This document shows positions 35,396-43,144 of a stretch of DNA of 64,000 nucleotides, piece by piece. Position 1 is the stretch's first letter; each line of letters starts with the position of its first letter. Made by a program: the position numbers and the translations under genes. Origin of the DNA: Burkholderiales bacterium (GTDB lineage: Bacteria; Pseudomonadota; Gammaproteobacteria; Burkholderiales; Casimicrobiaceae); NCBI GenBank assembly GCA_020851235.1, contig JADZDD010000035.1, forward strand, positions 558,001 through 622,000, given 5' to 3'. The notes beneath the pieces were generated by a model. That model saw nothing but the letters and a program-made list of their open reading frames with translations. It was not told the DNA's origin and ran no database searches.

Positions 35396-36340
35396 TCAGG
35401 GCGCCACGGCGGGGCCGCGGGCCGCGGTGTCATCGGTGGCCCGGGCGCGGCGGACTTCGTCTGCCACGAGCGTGAGGACGCGCGGGTCACTGAGCAGCGC
35501 GTTGTGCGCGATGCCCGCAAGCGCGATGTCGCGGTCGCCCCATCGTGATGAAACCTGCGGCGTCACCATCGAGTCGTGCCACGACCAGATCGAGACGATC
35601 GGAACGGCGGCCTCGCCGGCTTCGCGACTTTGCAGCGTGCGCAGGTACGGGCTGCCCGGACGCATCTGCGCCAGCGGTGCGCCGGCCATGAGCCAGGCAT
35701 GCCGGCTGCCTTCGTACGGCGTGCCGATCGAGACCACGCGCCGCACGTGCGCCGGACCGTACGCGCGCAGGTACGAGCGCGCGACGAGCCCTCCCATGCT
35801 GTGCGCAACGACCATCACCTGCGTCGCCCCCGTGCGCCGCTCGATCGCTGCGATCTTCGCCGCCACCTGCGGCGCGAACGTCTCGATGGGCGCGAACGGC
35901 GGGCCGTACGACAGCGCGTAGACGGGCCCCAATCCTTCCGCCTCCAGGTGGCGCCGCAAGGTCGTCCACACGGCGGCGTTGCAGCCGACGCCGTGGAGAA
36001 GCAGGATCGGCAGCGTCGCCGGTGCGGCAGGCGGGTCGCGCATCAGGATCGCGTAGAAGATCATCTTCGGCGCTTGCGCGATGGCGATGAACTCGCGCGC
36101 GAACATCCGCACGCGACCGCCGAAGTCGAGTTCGCACGCGGGAGGGCGCGCGCTGCGCCAGCGCCAGCCGAAGTACATCCACAGCGTCGTGAAGAAGAGC
36201 GGAACGGCGAGGTACGCGAAGGGATAGCCGACGACGAACGGCCACCACGCCGCACCCCGACCCACCGCGTGCACCGCCCACGCGACGTACCCGAGCGTCC
36301 CGAGTCCGAAGGCCGTGGCGAAATAGATCGCGACCCACAT
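35396..36340 (-). CDS. Membrane-anchored alpha/beta hydrolase (lipase-like)
   Basis: A 314-residue alpha/beta hydrolase. Two N-terminal hydrophobic segments (about residues 1-25 and 33-58) anchor it. LPILLLHGVGCNAAVW holds the oxyanion-hole region, VAHSMGGLVARSYL the Ser nucleophile (A-H-S-M-G-G), and a later SDPRV/H segment the remaining triad residues. The pattern is that of triacylglycerol lipase-like esterases. It is convergent with the fatty acyl-CoA reductase, 29 bases apart, and could act on stored or membrane ester lipids. Confidence 0.82.
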   Translation of the reverse strand: MWVAIYFATAFGLGTLGYVAWAVHAVGRGAAWWPFVVGYPFAYLAVPLFFTTLWMYFGWRWRSARPPACELDFGGRVRMFAREFIAIAQAPKMIFYAILMRDPPAAPATLPILLLHGVGCNAAVWTTLRRHLEAEGLGPVYALSYGPPFAPIETFAPQVAAKIAAIERRTGATQVMVVAHSMGGLVARSYLRAYGPAHVRRVVSIGTPYEGSRHAWLMAGAPLAQMRPGSPYLRTLQSREAGEAAVPIVSIWSWHDSMVTPQVSSRWGDRDIALAGIAHNALLSDPRVLTLVADEVRRARATDDTAARGPAVAP

Positions 36341-36380
36341 GCGGCGCAATGATGGAAACCGGCCGCCTCGCGGCGGTCGT

Positions 36381-37310
36381 TCAGGCCACGGGCACGGCGC
36401 CGCGCACGCGGACGCTGCGCAGGGCGTCGAGCGTTGCGTCGAGGTCGGCCAGCGGCAGCACCCCCGGCGCCGTTCGGCGCAGGCGACGCGCAAGCTCGCC
36501 CCCTGCCCAGAGCGCGATGTTCGCCGGCAGTTGCGCGCGCAGGCTCGCGAGCGCTTCGCTCGCCTGGCGCAACGGAAAGCACGCCGCGAACGACAGCGCG
36601 ACGACGTCGACCCGGTGCGCCACCGCGGCCGCCCGGACGTCCTCGACCGGTGTCTGCGGACCGAGCGAGATGCAGTGCGCGCCTTCGGGCACGGCGAGCG
36701 CCTCGACCATGAGCAGGCCGAGCGCGTGCGGCTCACCCGGCAACGTCGTCAGCAGCACGCGCGGCGTGCCCACGTGACGCGCGAACGCATGCAGCGCGCC
36801 GCGCAGCGTCGCCTGCACCTGTTCGGTGTACAGGTGCTCTTCGAATACCGCGAGCTCGCCACGCATCCAGGCATCGCCCACCGCCCGGTTGAGCGGTGCG
36901 ACGGTCGCCTGCACGAACTGCTGCACGCCCTGGCGCAAGAGGAGCGTGGCAAGCAGCGCGGCCAGCGCGGCGGCATCGTGCCGGCGGAGCAGTCCGAGCA
37001 CATCGCGTTCGACCGCGCTCGCCGCGACGGCGTGGTGCGTCGGCACCCGCGCATCGGCCATCGCATCGAGCGCCCGGGCGTCGAGCGCGATGATCTTGCC
37101 AGGTCGCACGCCGGCATCCATCAGCCGCTTGATCGCGCGCAGCTTGGCGACGTCGCTCGATGCATAGACGCGCTCACCGTTGCCGCCGCGCACCGGTCGC
37201 GGGAAGCCATAGCGACGCTCCCACATGCGCAGGACGTCCTTGGACAGCCCCGTCTCGCGCTCGGTGGCACCGATCGTGAAGGTGGGATCCTCGGGGCGGG
37301 TCGGTGGCAC
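36381..37310 (-). CDS. MerR-family regulator with B12-binding domain (CarH/LitR-like photoreceptor)
   Basis: A 309-residue regulator starting with GTG. A MerR-type DNA-binding domain (about 10-78; GLSKDVLRMWERRYGFPRP) is followed by a helical cap and a B12-binding Rossmann domain. The W-x9-E-H signature of light-sensing adenosylcobalamin proteins is present (Trp148, Glu158, His159), and GEPHALG (His195) matches the axial-ligand motif E/D-x-H-x-x-G. The residue after Trp is Met rather than His as in Thermus CarH. Such proteins repress in the dark and release DNA in light. Targets are unknown, but it sits in the lipid region between a hydrolase and an acyl-CoA synthetase. Confidence 0.87.
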   Translation of the reverse strand: MPPTRPEDPTFTIGATERETGLSKDVLRMWERRYGFPRPVRGGNGERVYASSDVAKLRAIKRLMDAGVRPGKIIALDARALDAMADARVPTHHAVAASAVERDVLGLLRRHDAAALAALLATLLLRQGVQQFVQATVAPLNRAVGDAWMRGELAVFEEHLYTEQVQATLRGALHAFARHVGTPRVLLTTLPGEPHALGLLMVEALAVPEGAHCISLGPQTPVEDVRAAAVAHRVDVVALSFAACFPLRQASEALASLRAQLPANIALWAGGELARRLRRTAPGVLPLADLDATLDALRSVRVRGAVPVA

Positions 37311-37452
37311 GGTCGTGCGGGCGATGCGTTTCGTGATACCCCACGGGTGCGGGTTATCGTACCCGATGCACCGGCGTCGTGCGCGGGCCTTCGCCCGCCC
37401 GTGTGCGCCACCGCCGTGGCGTGCGGCGGCGCGCCCGAGGCGGGCCCGCGGC

Positions 37453-39159
37453 CTATTCGGCCTTCAGTTCGGGGAAGTCGTCCTCGAAGTACTCGAGCTT
37501 CGCTCGCTCGCCGCGGCTGCGGCGCGCAAGCTCGGTCTGGCGCAACTCGACGCGGCGGATCTTGCCGGAGAGCGTCTTCGGCAATTCGACGACGAATTCG
37601 AGACGGCGCACGCGCTTGTAAGGAGCGAGCTGCCGGCGAGCGAAAGCGAAGATCTCGAAGGCGAGCTCGCGCCCCGGTGTGCACTGCGCGGTGACGGTCA
37701 CGAAGGCCTTCGGGACGGCAAGACGCAGCGGGTCCGGACTCGGAACCACCGCCACCTCGGTGACCGCCTCGTGTTCGAGGAGCGCGCTCTCGAGTTCGAA
37801 GGGGCTGATCCGATAGTCGGACGCCTTGAAGACGTCGTCGGCGCGTCCGACGAAGGTCACGTAGCCGTCGGCATCGCGCATCGCGGTGTCCCCGGTGTGG
37901 TAGCGCCCATCGCGCATCGCGCGTGCCGTTGCCTCCGCGCTGTCCTCGTATCCCGCCATCAGGCCGATCGGTCGCGGATCGAGCTCCAGGCAGACCTCAC
38001 CTTCATCGGCAGGAACCCCGTCGGGGTCGAGCAGCACCACCCGATAGCCCGGCAACGCGCGCCCCATCGACCCAGGCTTGAGCGGCAGCCCCGGTGGATT
38101 GCCGAGCAGCGCGGTCGTCTCCGTCTGGCCGTAGCCGTCGCGGATGACGATCCCCCAAGCCACGCGCACCTGCTCGATGACCTCGGGATTGAGTGGCTCG
38201 CCGGCGCTTGCGAGCTCGCGCAGCGCGAGGCGATCGCGATACGCGGCGAGATCCTCCTGGATCAGGAGCCGCCACACGGTCGGTGGCGCGCACAGCGTCG
38301 TGACCCCGCAGCGGGCCGCGGCCGCGAGCAGGCCCTTCGCATCGAAACGTGCCGAGTTGTAGATGAACACGCACGCCCCCGCGTTCCACGGTGCGAAGAC
38401 GCAGCTCCACGAGTGCTTCGCCCAGCCGGGCGACGAGATGTTGAGGTGGATGTCGCCAGGCTCGATGCCGAGCCAGTACATCGTCGACAGGTGCCCGACG
38501 GGGTAGCTCTGGTGCGTGTGCAAGACGAGCTTGGGCTTCGACGTCGTTCCCGACGTGAAGTAGAGGAGCATGGGGTCGCTCGCCCGCGTCTCGCCCTCGG
38601 GCGCGAACGTGACGGGGAAGGCATCGGCGGCGGCGTGACTCACCCACCCCGGCTGCGCCGGCCCCGAACAGATCCGCGTGTACGATCCGGCGACTTCGGC
38701 GAACTTCGGGAGGTGCGCGTTGGCGGCAACGACGTGCCGCACGCGCCCACGCTCGATGCGATCGCGAAGATCGCCCGGCGTCAGGAGCGCCGTCGCCGGA
38801 ATCACCACGGCACCGAGCTTCATCGCGGCGAGCATCGTCTCCCACAGCGCAGGCTCGTTGCCCAGCATCAGCAACACGCGATCGCCGCGCCGCACGCCGA
38901 GGCTGCGCAGATGGTTCGCCACCTGTGACGAGCGTGCCGAAAGCTCGCGAAACGATACCCGATGCTCGCTGCCGTCCTCGCCGACGATCCACAGCGCCGG
39001 GCGCTCGTTGCCCTGCGCCATGACGTCGAAATGATCGAGCGCCCAATTGAAGCGGTCGAGCGCGGGCCAGCGGAAATCGCGACTCGCCGCGGCGTAGTCG
39101 CAACGCCGGTCGAGCAGGAGATCGCGGGCGCGGATGAAAAGCTCGTGCGGTGTGCTCAT
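37453..39159 (-). CDS. AMP-dependent acyl-CoA synthetase (medium-chain type)
   Basis: A 568-residue acyl-CoA synthetase. The P-loop-like motif YFTSGTTSKPKLVLHTH, the core DGYGQTETTALLG and the hinge segment GRYHTGDTAMRDADGY are present, as is the C-terminal LPKTLSGKIRRVELR containing the catalytic Lys. Overall layout fits the ACSM/medium-chain group more than FadD. Two in-frame ATGs occur; the second (39159) lies 8 bases after GGAGG and was chosen, the first only 2 bases after it. It activates carboxylic acids, probably medium-chain or aromatic ones, and may feed the acyl-CoA pool used by neighbours. Confidence 0.88.
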   Translation of the reverse strand: MSTPHELFIRARDLLLDRRCDYAAASRDFRWPALDRFNWALDHFDVMAQGNERPALWIVGEDGSEHRVSFRELSARSSQVANHLRSLGVRRGDRVLLMLGNEPALWETMLAAMKLGAVVIPATALLTPGDLRDRIERGRVRHVVAANAHLPKFAEVAGSYTRICSGPAQPGWVSHAAADAFPVTFAPEGETRASDPMLLYFTSGTTSKPKLVLHTHQSYPVGHLSTMYWLGIEPGDIHLNISSPGWAKHSWSCVFAPWNAGACVFIYNSARFDAKGLLAAAARCGVTTLCAPPTVWRLLIQEDLAAYRDRLALRELASAGEPLNPEVIEQVRVAWGIVIRDGYGQTETTALLGNPPGLPLKPGSMGRALPGYRVVLLDPDGVPADEGEVCLELDPRPIGLMAGYEDSAEATARAMRDGRYHTGDTAMRDADGYVTFVGRADDVFKASDYRISPFELESALLEHEAVTEVAVVPSPDPLRLAVPKAFVTVTAQCTPGRELAFEIFAFARRQLAPYKRVRRLEFVVELPKTLSGKIRRVELRQTELARRSRGERAKLEYFEDDFPELKAE

Positions 39160-39396
39160 GTCCATGGCCTCCGGGGCGCGCCTTCCCGCCGCGCTCCCCA
39201 GGAGCGCGACCCGCCGGCGCTGCGCCTGCCTCGCATCTTACGACCGCACCGCGCGGGGTGATCGCACCGCGCGGTGGTGCCTGCGCCGTGCCGAACCCGC
39301 GGGCTCCGCGGGACGCAAGGCGCGGGTGCGCCTGCAACCGGGGGAGGCTTCGTGCGCTGGACGTCACTGCCCAAGCCTGCCAAAATAACGGGTTCT

Positions 39397-39473
39397 GGCG
39401 AGCTAGCTCAGCTGGTTAGAGCAGAGGAATCATAATCCTTTGGTCGGGGGTTCGAGTCCCTCGCTCGCTACCA
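39397..39473 (+). tRNA. tRNA with CAT anticodon, probably elongator tRNA-Met
   Basis: A 77-base cloverleaf with the CCA end encoded (39471-39473). The acceptor arm pairs GGCGAGC with GCTCGCT (one G-U pair), the D arm begins AGCTCAGCTGG, the anticodon CAT is at 39431-39433 in loop ATCATAA, and the T arm contains GGTTCGAGTCC. It is not an initiator tRNA, as the first acceptor pair is matched. A tRNA-Ile2 with a modified C34 has the same anticodon and cannot be fully excluded. Confidence 0.95.
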
Positions 39474-39481
39474 GACATTCA

Positions 39482-39511
39482 GGGCCTTGCAGCGATGCAG
39501 GGCCCTTTTTT
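39482..39511 (+). terminator. Intrinsic terminator after the tRNA gene
   Basis: A ten-base stem (39482-39491 with 39496-39505; one G-T pair) with loop GCGA, directly followed by six T at 39506-39511. It lies 8 bases after the tRNA 3' end and 15 bases before the panE-like start. Confidence 0.9.
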
Positions 39512-39526
39512 CTGCGGGAGTGCCTC

Positions 39527-40492
39527 ATGCCTGCCAACGCGAATCGCTCCTCCTGGCCACGCATCGCCGTGTTCGGCGCCGGCGCCGTCGGGGGCTACTA
39601 CGGCGGCATGCTCGCGCTCGCCGGCGCCCCGGTGACGCTCATCGGTCGCGCGCAGCACGTCGCCGCGATCGAGCGCGACGGACTCGTGATCGAGCGAGCG
39701 GAGCGACGTGAGGTCATCGCAGTGCGCGCGTCGACGCAGCCGGAGGCCGTCGCCGATGCCGACGTCGTGCTCCTTTGCGTCAAGTCGCCCGACACGCGCG
39801 CCGCCGCGGCGTCGCTGCGTCCGCACCTGCAACGCGACGCCATCGTCGTGAGTCTCCAGAACGGGGTGGAAAACGCCGCCTGGGCCGCCACCGAAGTCGA
39901 CCAGCTCGTGCTGGCCGCGGTCGTCTGGGTAGGCGCCTACATGGCCGGCCCGGGTGTGGTGCGGCATACCGGACGTGGCGACCTCGATCTGGGCGTGCCG
40001 CGCGCCTGCGCGGCGTATCCCGAGGCGGCGGCGCGCGCGCAGGCCGTGGCGACGATGTTCGAACGGGCCGGCGTCAAGTGCCCGGTGAGCGCGGACATCG
40101 AAGCCGCGCTATGGTCGAAGCTCACGATCAACTGCGCCTTCAATGCGATCTCGGCGCTGGGGCGCGCGCGCTACGGGCGCATGGCCGCGACCCCGCTCGT
40201 GCGCGACCTCATGGAGGATCTCGTGCACGAGACGCTCGCCGTGGCACGTGCCGACGGGGTGCATCTCGACGATGCCGCGATGATCGCCACCACGTGGCAC
40301 GTGGCCAAGCAGATGGCGGCGCAATACTCGAGCACGGCGCAGGACGTCCTGCGCGGCAAGCCGACCGAGATCGACATGCTCAACGGCTACGTCGCAGAAC
40401 GCGCGCAGGCGCTCGGTCTTGCCGCACCGCTGAGCCGAACGCTGCACGCCCTCGTGAAACTGCGCGAGGCCGGCGACGACCTCGTGGCCTGA
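39527..40492 (+). CDS. panE: 2-dehydropantoate 2-reductase family protein
   Basis: A 321-residue ketopantoate reductase-family enzyme, which reduces 2-dehydropantoate to pantoate with NADPH for CoA synthesis. The N-terminal Rossmann motif VFGAGAVGGYYGGMLALAG, the LCVKSPDT segment with the conserved Lys, SLQNGVENA, and the KLTINCAFNAISAL helix (catalytic Lys) all fit. Several paralogues of this family exist in betaproteobacteria, so the exact substrate is not certain. The ATG at 39527 follows the tRNA terminator; an earlier in-frame start would overlap the tRNA. Confidence 0.85.
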   Translation: MPANANRSSWPRIAVFGAGAVGGYYGGMLALAGAPVTLIGRAQHVAAIERDGLVIERAERREVIAVRASTQPEAVADADVVLLCVKSPDTRAAAASLRPHLQRDAIVVSLQNGVENAAWAATEVDQLVLAAVVWVGAYMAGPGVVRHTGRGDLDLGVPRACAAYPEAAARAQAVATMFERAGVKCPVSADIEAALWSKLTINCAFNAISALGRARYGRMAATPLVRDLMEDLVHETLAVARADGVHLDDAAMIATTWHVAKQMAAQYSSTAQDVLRGKPTEIDMLNGYVAERAQALGLAAPLSRTLHALVKLREAGDDLVA

Positions 40493-40634
40493 GCGCCGGT
40501 CGGCGCTGAGCCACCCGGGCGCGGTGGACGCCGCGACTGCGCCTGCTTCGGGCGCGCGTCGCCTGCGGGCACGGCCTTCGTCGCGAACGCCGTCGAGGAT
40601 CGCGGCACCCGCCGCGCGAGGTACCATCGCAGAC

Positions 40635-40838
40635 ATGGAACTCGTGGTCAACGGCACCGTGCGCCGGCTCGAGCCGGCACCGGCAACGGTCGCGGAACTC
40701 GTGCAGGCGCTGGGCCTCGCGGGCAAGCGCATCGCGGTGGAATGCAACGGCGAGATCGTGCCGAAGAGCCGCCACGCCGACACCGCGGTCGCGCCGGGTG
40801 ACCGCTTCGAGATCGTCGCGGCCGTCGGCGGCGGCTGA
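40635..40838 (+). CDS. thiS: Thiamine biosynthesis sulfur-carrier protein ThiS
   Basis: A 67-residue ubiquitin-fold sulfur carrier. MELVVNGTVRRLE starts the beta-grasp fold and the C-terminus ends VGGG, giving the Gly-Gly tail that is adenylated and thiocarboxylated to supply sulfur for the thiazole ring. It sits 80 bases before thiG. No THI-box (TPP riboswitch) was recognised in the 142 bases upstream. Confidence 0.93.
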   Translation: MELVVNGTVRRLEPAPATVAELVQALGLAGKRIAVECNGEIVPKSRHADTAVAPGDRFEIVAAVGGG

Positions 40839-40918
40839 GGCGGTCGCGCGCTTCGCGACGCGGCCCACGTCGCGCGATGCATCGCCCGACCCCCCGGGGT
40901 GCGGCGTAAAATGGACGC

Positions 40919-41728
40919 ATGAACGCTCCGCTCGAATCCCCCACCATCGCCGACCCGCTGGTGATCGGCGGTATCGCGTATCGCTCGCGCCTGCTCGTTG
41001 GCACCGGCAAGTACCGCGACTTCGCGCAGACGCGCGAGGCGCTCGTTGCCGCGCGGGCCCAGATCGTCACCGTGGCGATCCGCCGCACGAACATCGGCCA
41101 GGATGCGAACGCGCCGTCGCTGCTCGAGCACGTGCCACCGACCGAGTTCACGTACCTGCCGAACAGCGCGGGCTGCTACACCGCCGACGACGCGGTGCGC
41201 ACGCTCAAGCTCGCACGGGAACTCCTCGACGGTCACGCGCTCACCAAACTCGAAGTGCTGGGCTATTCCAATACGCTCTATCCGAACGTGCGCGAGACGC
41301 TGAAAGCCGCCGAACGCCTCGTCGCCGACGGCTTCCAGGTGATGGTCTACACCTCCGACGACCCGATCATCGCGCACGAGCTGGAACAGATCGGGTGTGT
41401 CGCCATCATGCCGCTCGCCTCGCTCATCGGCTCCGGCATGGGCATCCTCAACCCGTGGAACCTCCAGCTCATCATCGCGCAAGCGAAGGTTCCCGTGCTC
41501 GTCGACGCCGGCGTCGGCACCGCGTCCGACGCGACCATCGCCATGGAACTCGGCTGCTCCGGTGTGCTCATGAACACCGGCATCGCACTGGCCAAGGATC
41601 CGATCCGCATGGCGCGCGCGATGCGGCTCGCGGTCGAGGCGGGCCGCGACGCGTTCCTGGCAGGCCGCATGCCGCGCAAGCTCTACGCGGCGAGTCCGAG
41701 CTCACCGACCACCGGCCTCATCTCCTGA
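40919..41728 (+). CDS. thiG: Thiazole synthase ThiG
   Basis: A 269-residue thiazole synthase forming the thiazole phosphate of thiamine from deoxyxylulose 5-phosphate, dehydroglycine and ThiS thiocarboxylate. [11 protein letters not shown] near residue 25, [20 protein letters not shown], the Schiff-base Lys region ALTKLEVLG, and the phosphate-binding [14 protein letters not shown] and [14 protein letters not shown] are all present. thiS precedes it; thiO, thiE and thiD are not beside it. Confidence 0.96.
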   Translation: MNAPLESPTIADPLVIGGIAYRSRLLVGTGKYRDFAQTREALVAARAQIVTVAIRRTNIGQDANAPSLLEHVPPTEFTYLPNSAGCYTADDAVRTLKLARELLDGHALTKLEVLGYSNTLYPNVRETLKAAERLVADGFQVMVYTSDDPIIAHELEQIGCVAIMPLASLIGSGMGILNPWNLQLIIAQAKVPVLVDAGVGTASDATIAMELGCSGVLMNTGIALAKDPIRMARAMRLAVEAGRDAFLAGRMPRKLYAASPSSPTTGLIS

Positions 41729-41739
41729 GCGGCGTCGGC

Positions 41740-42390
41740 ATGAAGTATTGGCGGCTGCGCCTCGTCGCCGGTGCGTGGCTTGCCGCAAGTTCGGGGCTCG
41801 GCTTCGGTGCCGCACCGACCGCGGCCGACATCGCCCGGATCTGCGCCAATGCGGAGGGCCCCGCGCACTGCGGCCGCCTCATCGAGGAAGCGCAGCTCAA
41901 GGCGCTGCCCAATCTCGCCCGACGCGAAGGCGACACGCTCGTCGTGTCGCTGTTCCCGACGGGCCAACGCAGCTTCGCCGACACGGCGAGCGCTGCGAGC
42001 GAGAAGAGCTACGCGCTGTTCGACTACTGGAGCCCCATCAACGCGGTGGTGCTCCTCATCCACGTCGATGACGACGCGAGTTTCGCCATCCTCCAGCGCG
42101 CGAACGGGCAGGTCACCGCCGTTCCGGCCGAGCCCGTGCTCGCGCCGGATCGACAGCGGCTGGTGGTGGCCGATTTTTGCGCGCGCTGCACGAACGAGCT
42201 GTCGGTCTGGCGCGTGAGCCGCGACGGCATCCGCAAGGAGCTCGGATGGAAGCCGCAGCCGGCGTGGCGTGACGCGAGCGCGAAGTGGAAGGACGCCGAA
42301 ACGCTCGTCGTCGAGTACACGCCGGCCGACGGTGGCGAGTCGCGCACGCTGGAGCGCAAGCTCACCGCCGGCGATTGGCGTCGCCCATGA
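41740..42390 (+). CDS. Exported protein of unknown function
   Basis: A 216-residue protein with a Sec signal peptide ([20 protein letters not shown], cleaved after FGA). The mature part holds four Cys (in [14 protein letters not shown] and [12 protein letters not shown]) and a beta-rich pattern with a [16 protein letters not shown] segment. No family is recognised. It starts 11 bases after thiG and overlaps trmB by four bases (ATGA), so it belongs to the same transcript. Confidence 0.75.
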   Translation: MKYWRLRLVAGAWLAASSGLGFGAAPTAADIARICANAEGPAHCGRLIEEAQLKALPNLARREGDTLVVSLFPTGQRSFADTASAASEKSYALFDYWSPINAVVLLIHVDDDASFAILQRANGQVTAVPAEPVLAPDRQRLVVADFCARCTNELSVWRVSRDGIRKELGWKPQPAWRDASAKWKDAETLVVEYTPADGGESRTLERKLTAGDWRRP

Positions 42391-43130
42391 CCGCGCTCGA
42401 CGATGGCGCGGGCAAGGCCGGGGCGTCCGACGCCGCGACCTCGCGCGCCCCGCAGGCGACGGCAACGCACCGCCCGATCCGCAGCTTCGTGCTCCGCCAG
42501 GGCCGCCTGTCGCCGGCGCAGGAGCGCGCACGCCGTGACCTCCACCCCGTGTACGGGATCGACTTCGCACCGCGCCGCCTCGATCTCGAAGCGAGCTTCG
42601 GCCGGCAAGCACCGGTCGTCCTCGAGATCGGCTTCGGCATGGGCGAGACGACGGCCGCGCTTGCCGCCGCGCACCCAGACACCGACTTTCTCGGCGTCGA
42701 AGTGCACGGGCCGGGTGTCGGCGCGCTCCTCGCTCGCGTGCACGCGCAATCGCTCGCGAACGTGCGCGTGATCTGCCACGACGCGGTCGAGGTCGTCACG
42801 CACATGATCGCGCCCGAATCGCTCGTCGGCGTGCACGTGTTCTTTCCCGATCCGTGGCCCAAGAAGCGCCACCACAAGCGGCGCCTCCTGCAGGCGCCGT
42901 TCGTACACCTCATCGCACAACGGCTCGTCATCGGTGGCTACCTCCACGTCGCCACCGACTGGGAGGATTACGCGCACGCGATCCTCGCCGTGCTCACCGC
43001 GGAGTCACAACTCGTCAACACGGCGACGGGGTTCGCCCCACGCCCGGATACGCGCCCGACGACCAAGTTCGAGGCACGGGGGACCCGCCTCGGCCACGGC
43101 ACCTGGGACCTCGTCTTCCGGCGCCGGTAA
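42387..43130 (+). CDS. trmB: tRNA (guanine-N7)-methyltransferase
   Basis: A 247-residue SAM-dependent enzyme that methylates G46 of tRNA. The SAM-binding motif [15 protein letters not shown] and the family signature [16 protein letters not shown] are unmistakable; a C-terminal [15 protein letters not shown] also fits. A 50-residue poorly conserved N-terminal extension precedes the YGIDF block. Its ATG overlaps the stop of the preceding exported-protein gene. Confidence 0.97.
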   Translation: MTALDDGAGKAGASDAATSRAPQATATHRPIRSFVLRQGRLSPAQERARRDLHPVYGIDFAPRRLDLEASFGRQAPVVLEIGFGMGETTAALAAAHPDTDFLGVEVHGPGVGALLARVHAQSLANVRVICHDAVEVVTHMIAPESLVGVHVFFPDPWPKKRHHKRRLLQAPFVHLIAQRLVIGGYLHVATDWEDYAHAILAVLTAESQLVNTATGFAPRPDTRPTTKFEARGTRLGHGTWDLVFRRR

Positions 43131-43144
43131 GGCGCGGCGACCGC

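Noticed and set aside
39397-39473. tRNA gene as attachment site of the lower-G+C island
   Set aside because: The composition change begins about 12 kb away and no partial copy of the tRNA 3' end was noticed near 51 kb.
40493-40634. Possible TPP riboswitch ahead of thiS
   Set aside because: A CTGAG-like string is present, but the paired THI-box core (with the ACCTGAT-like element) and the needed helices were not found.
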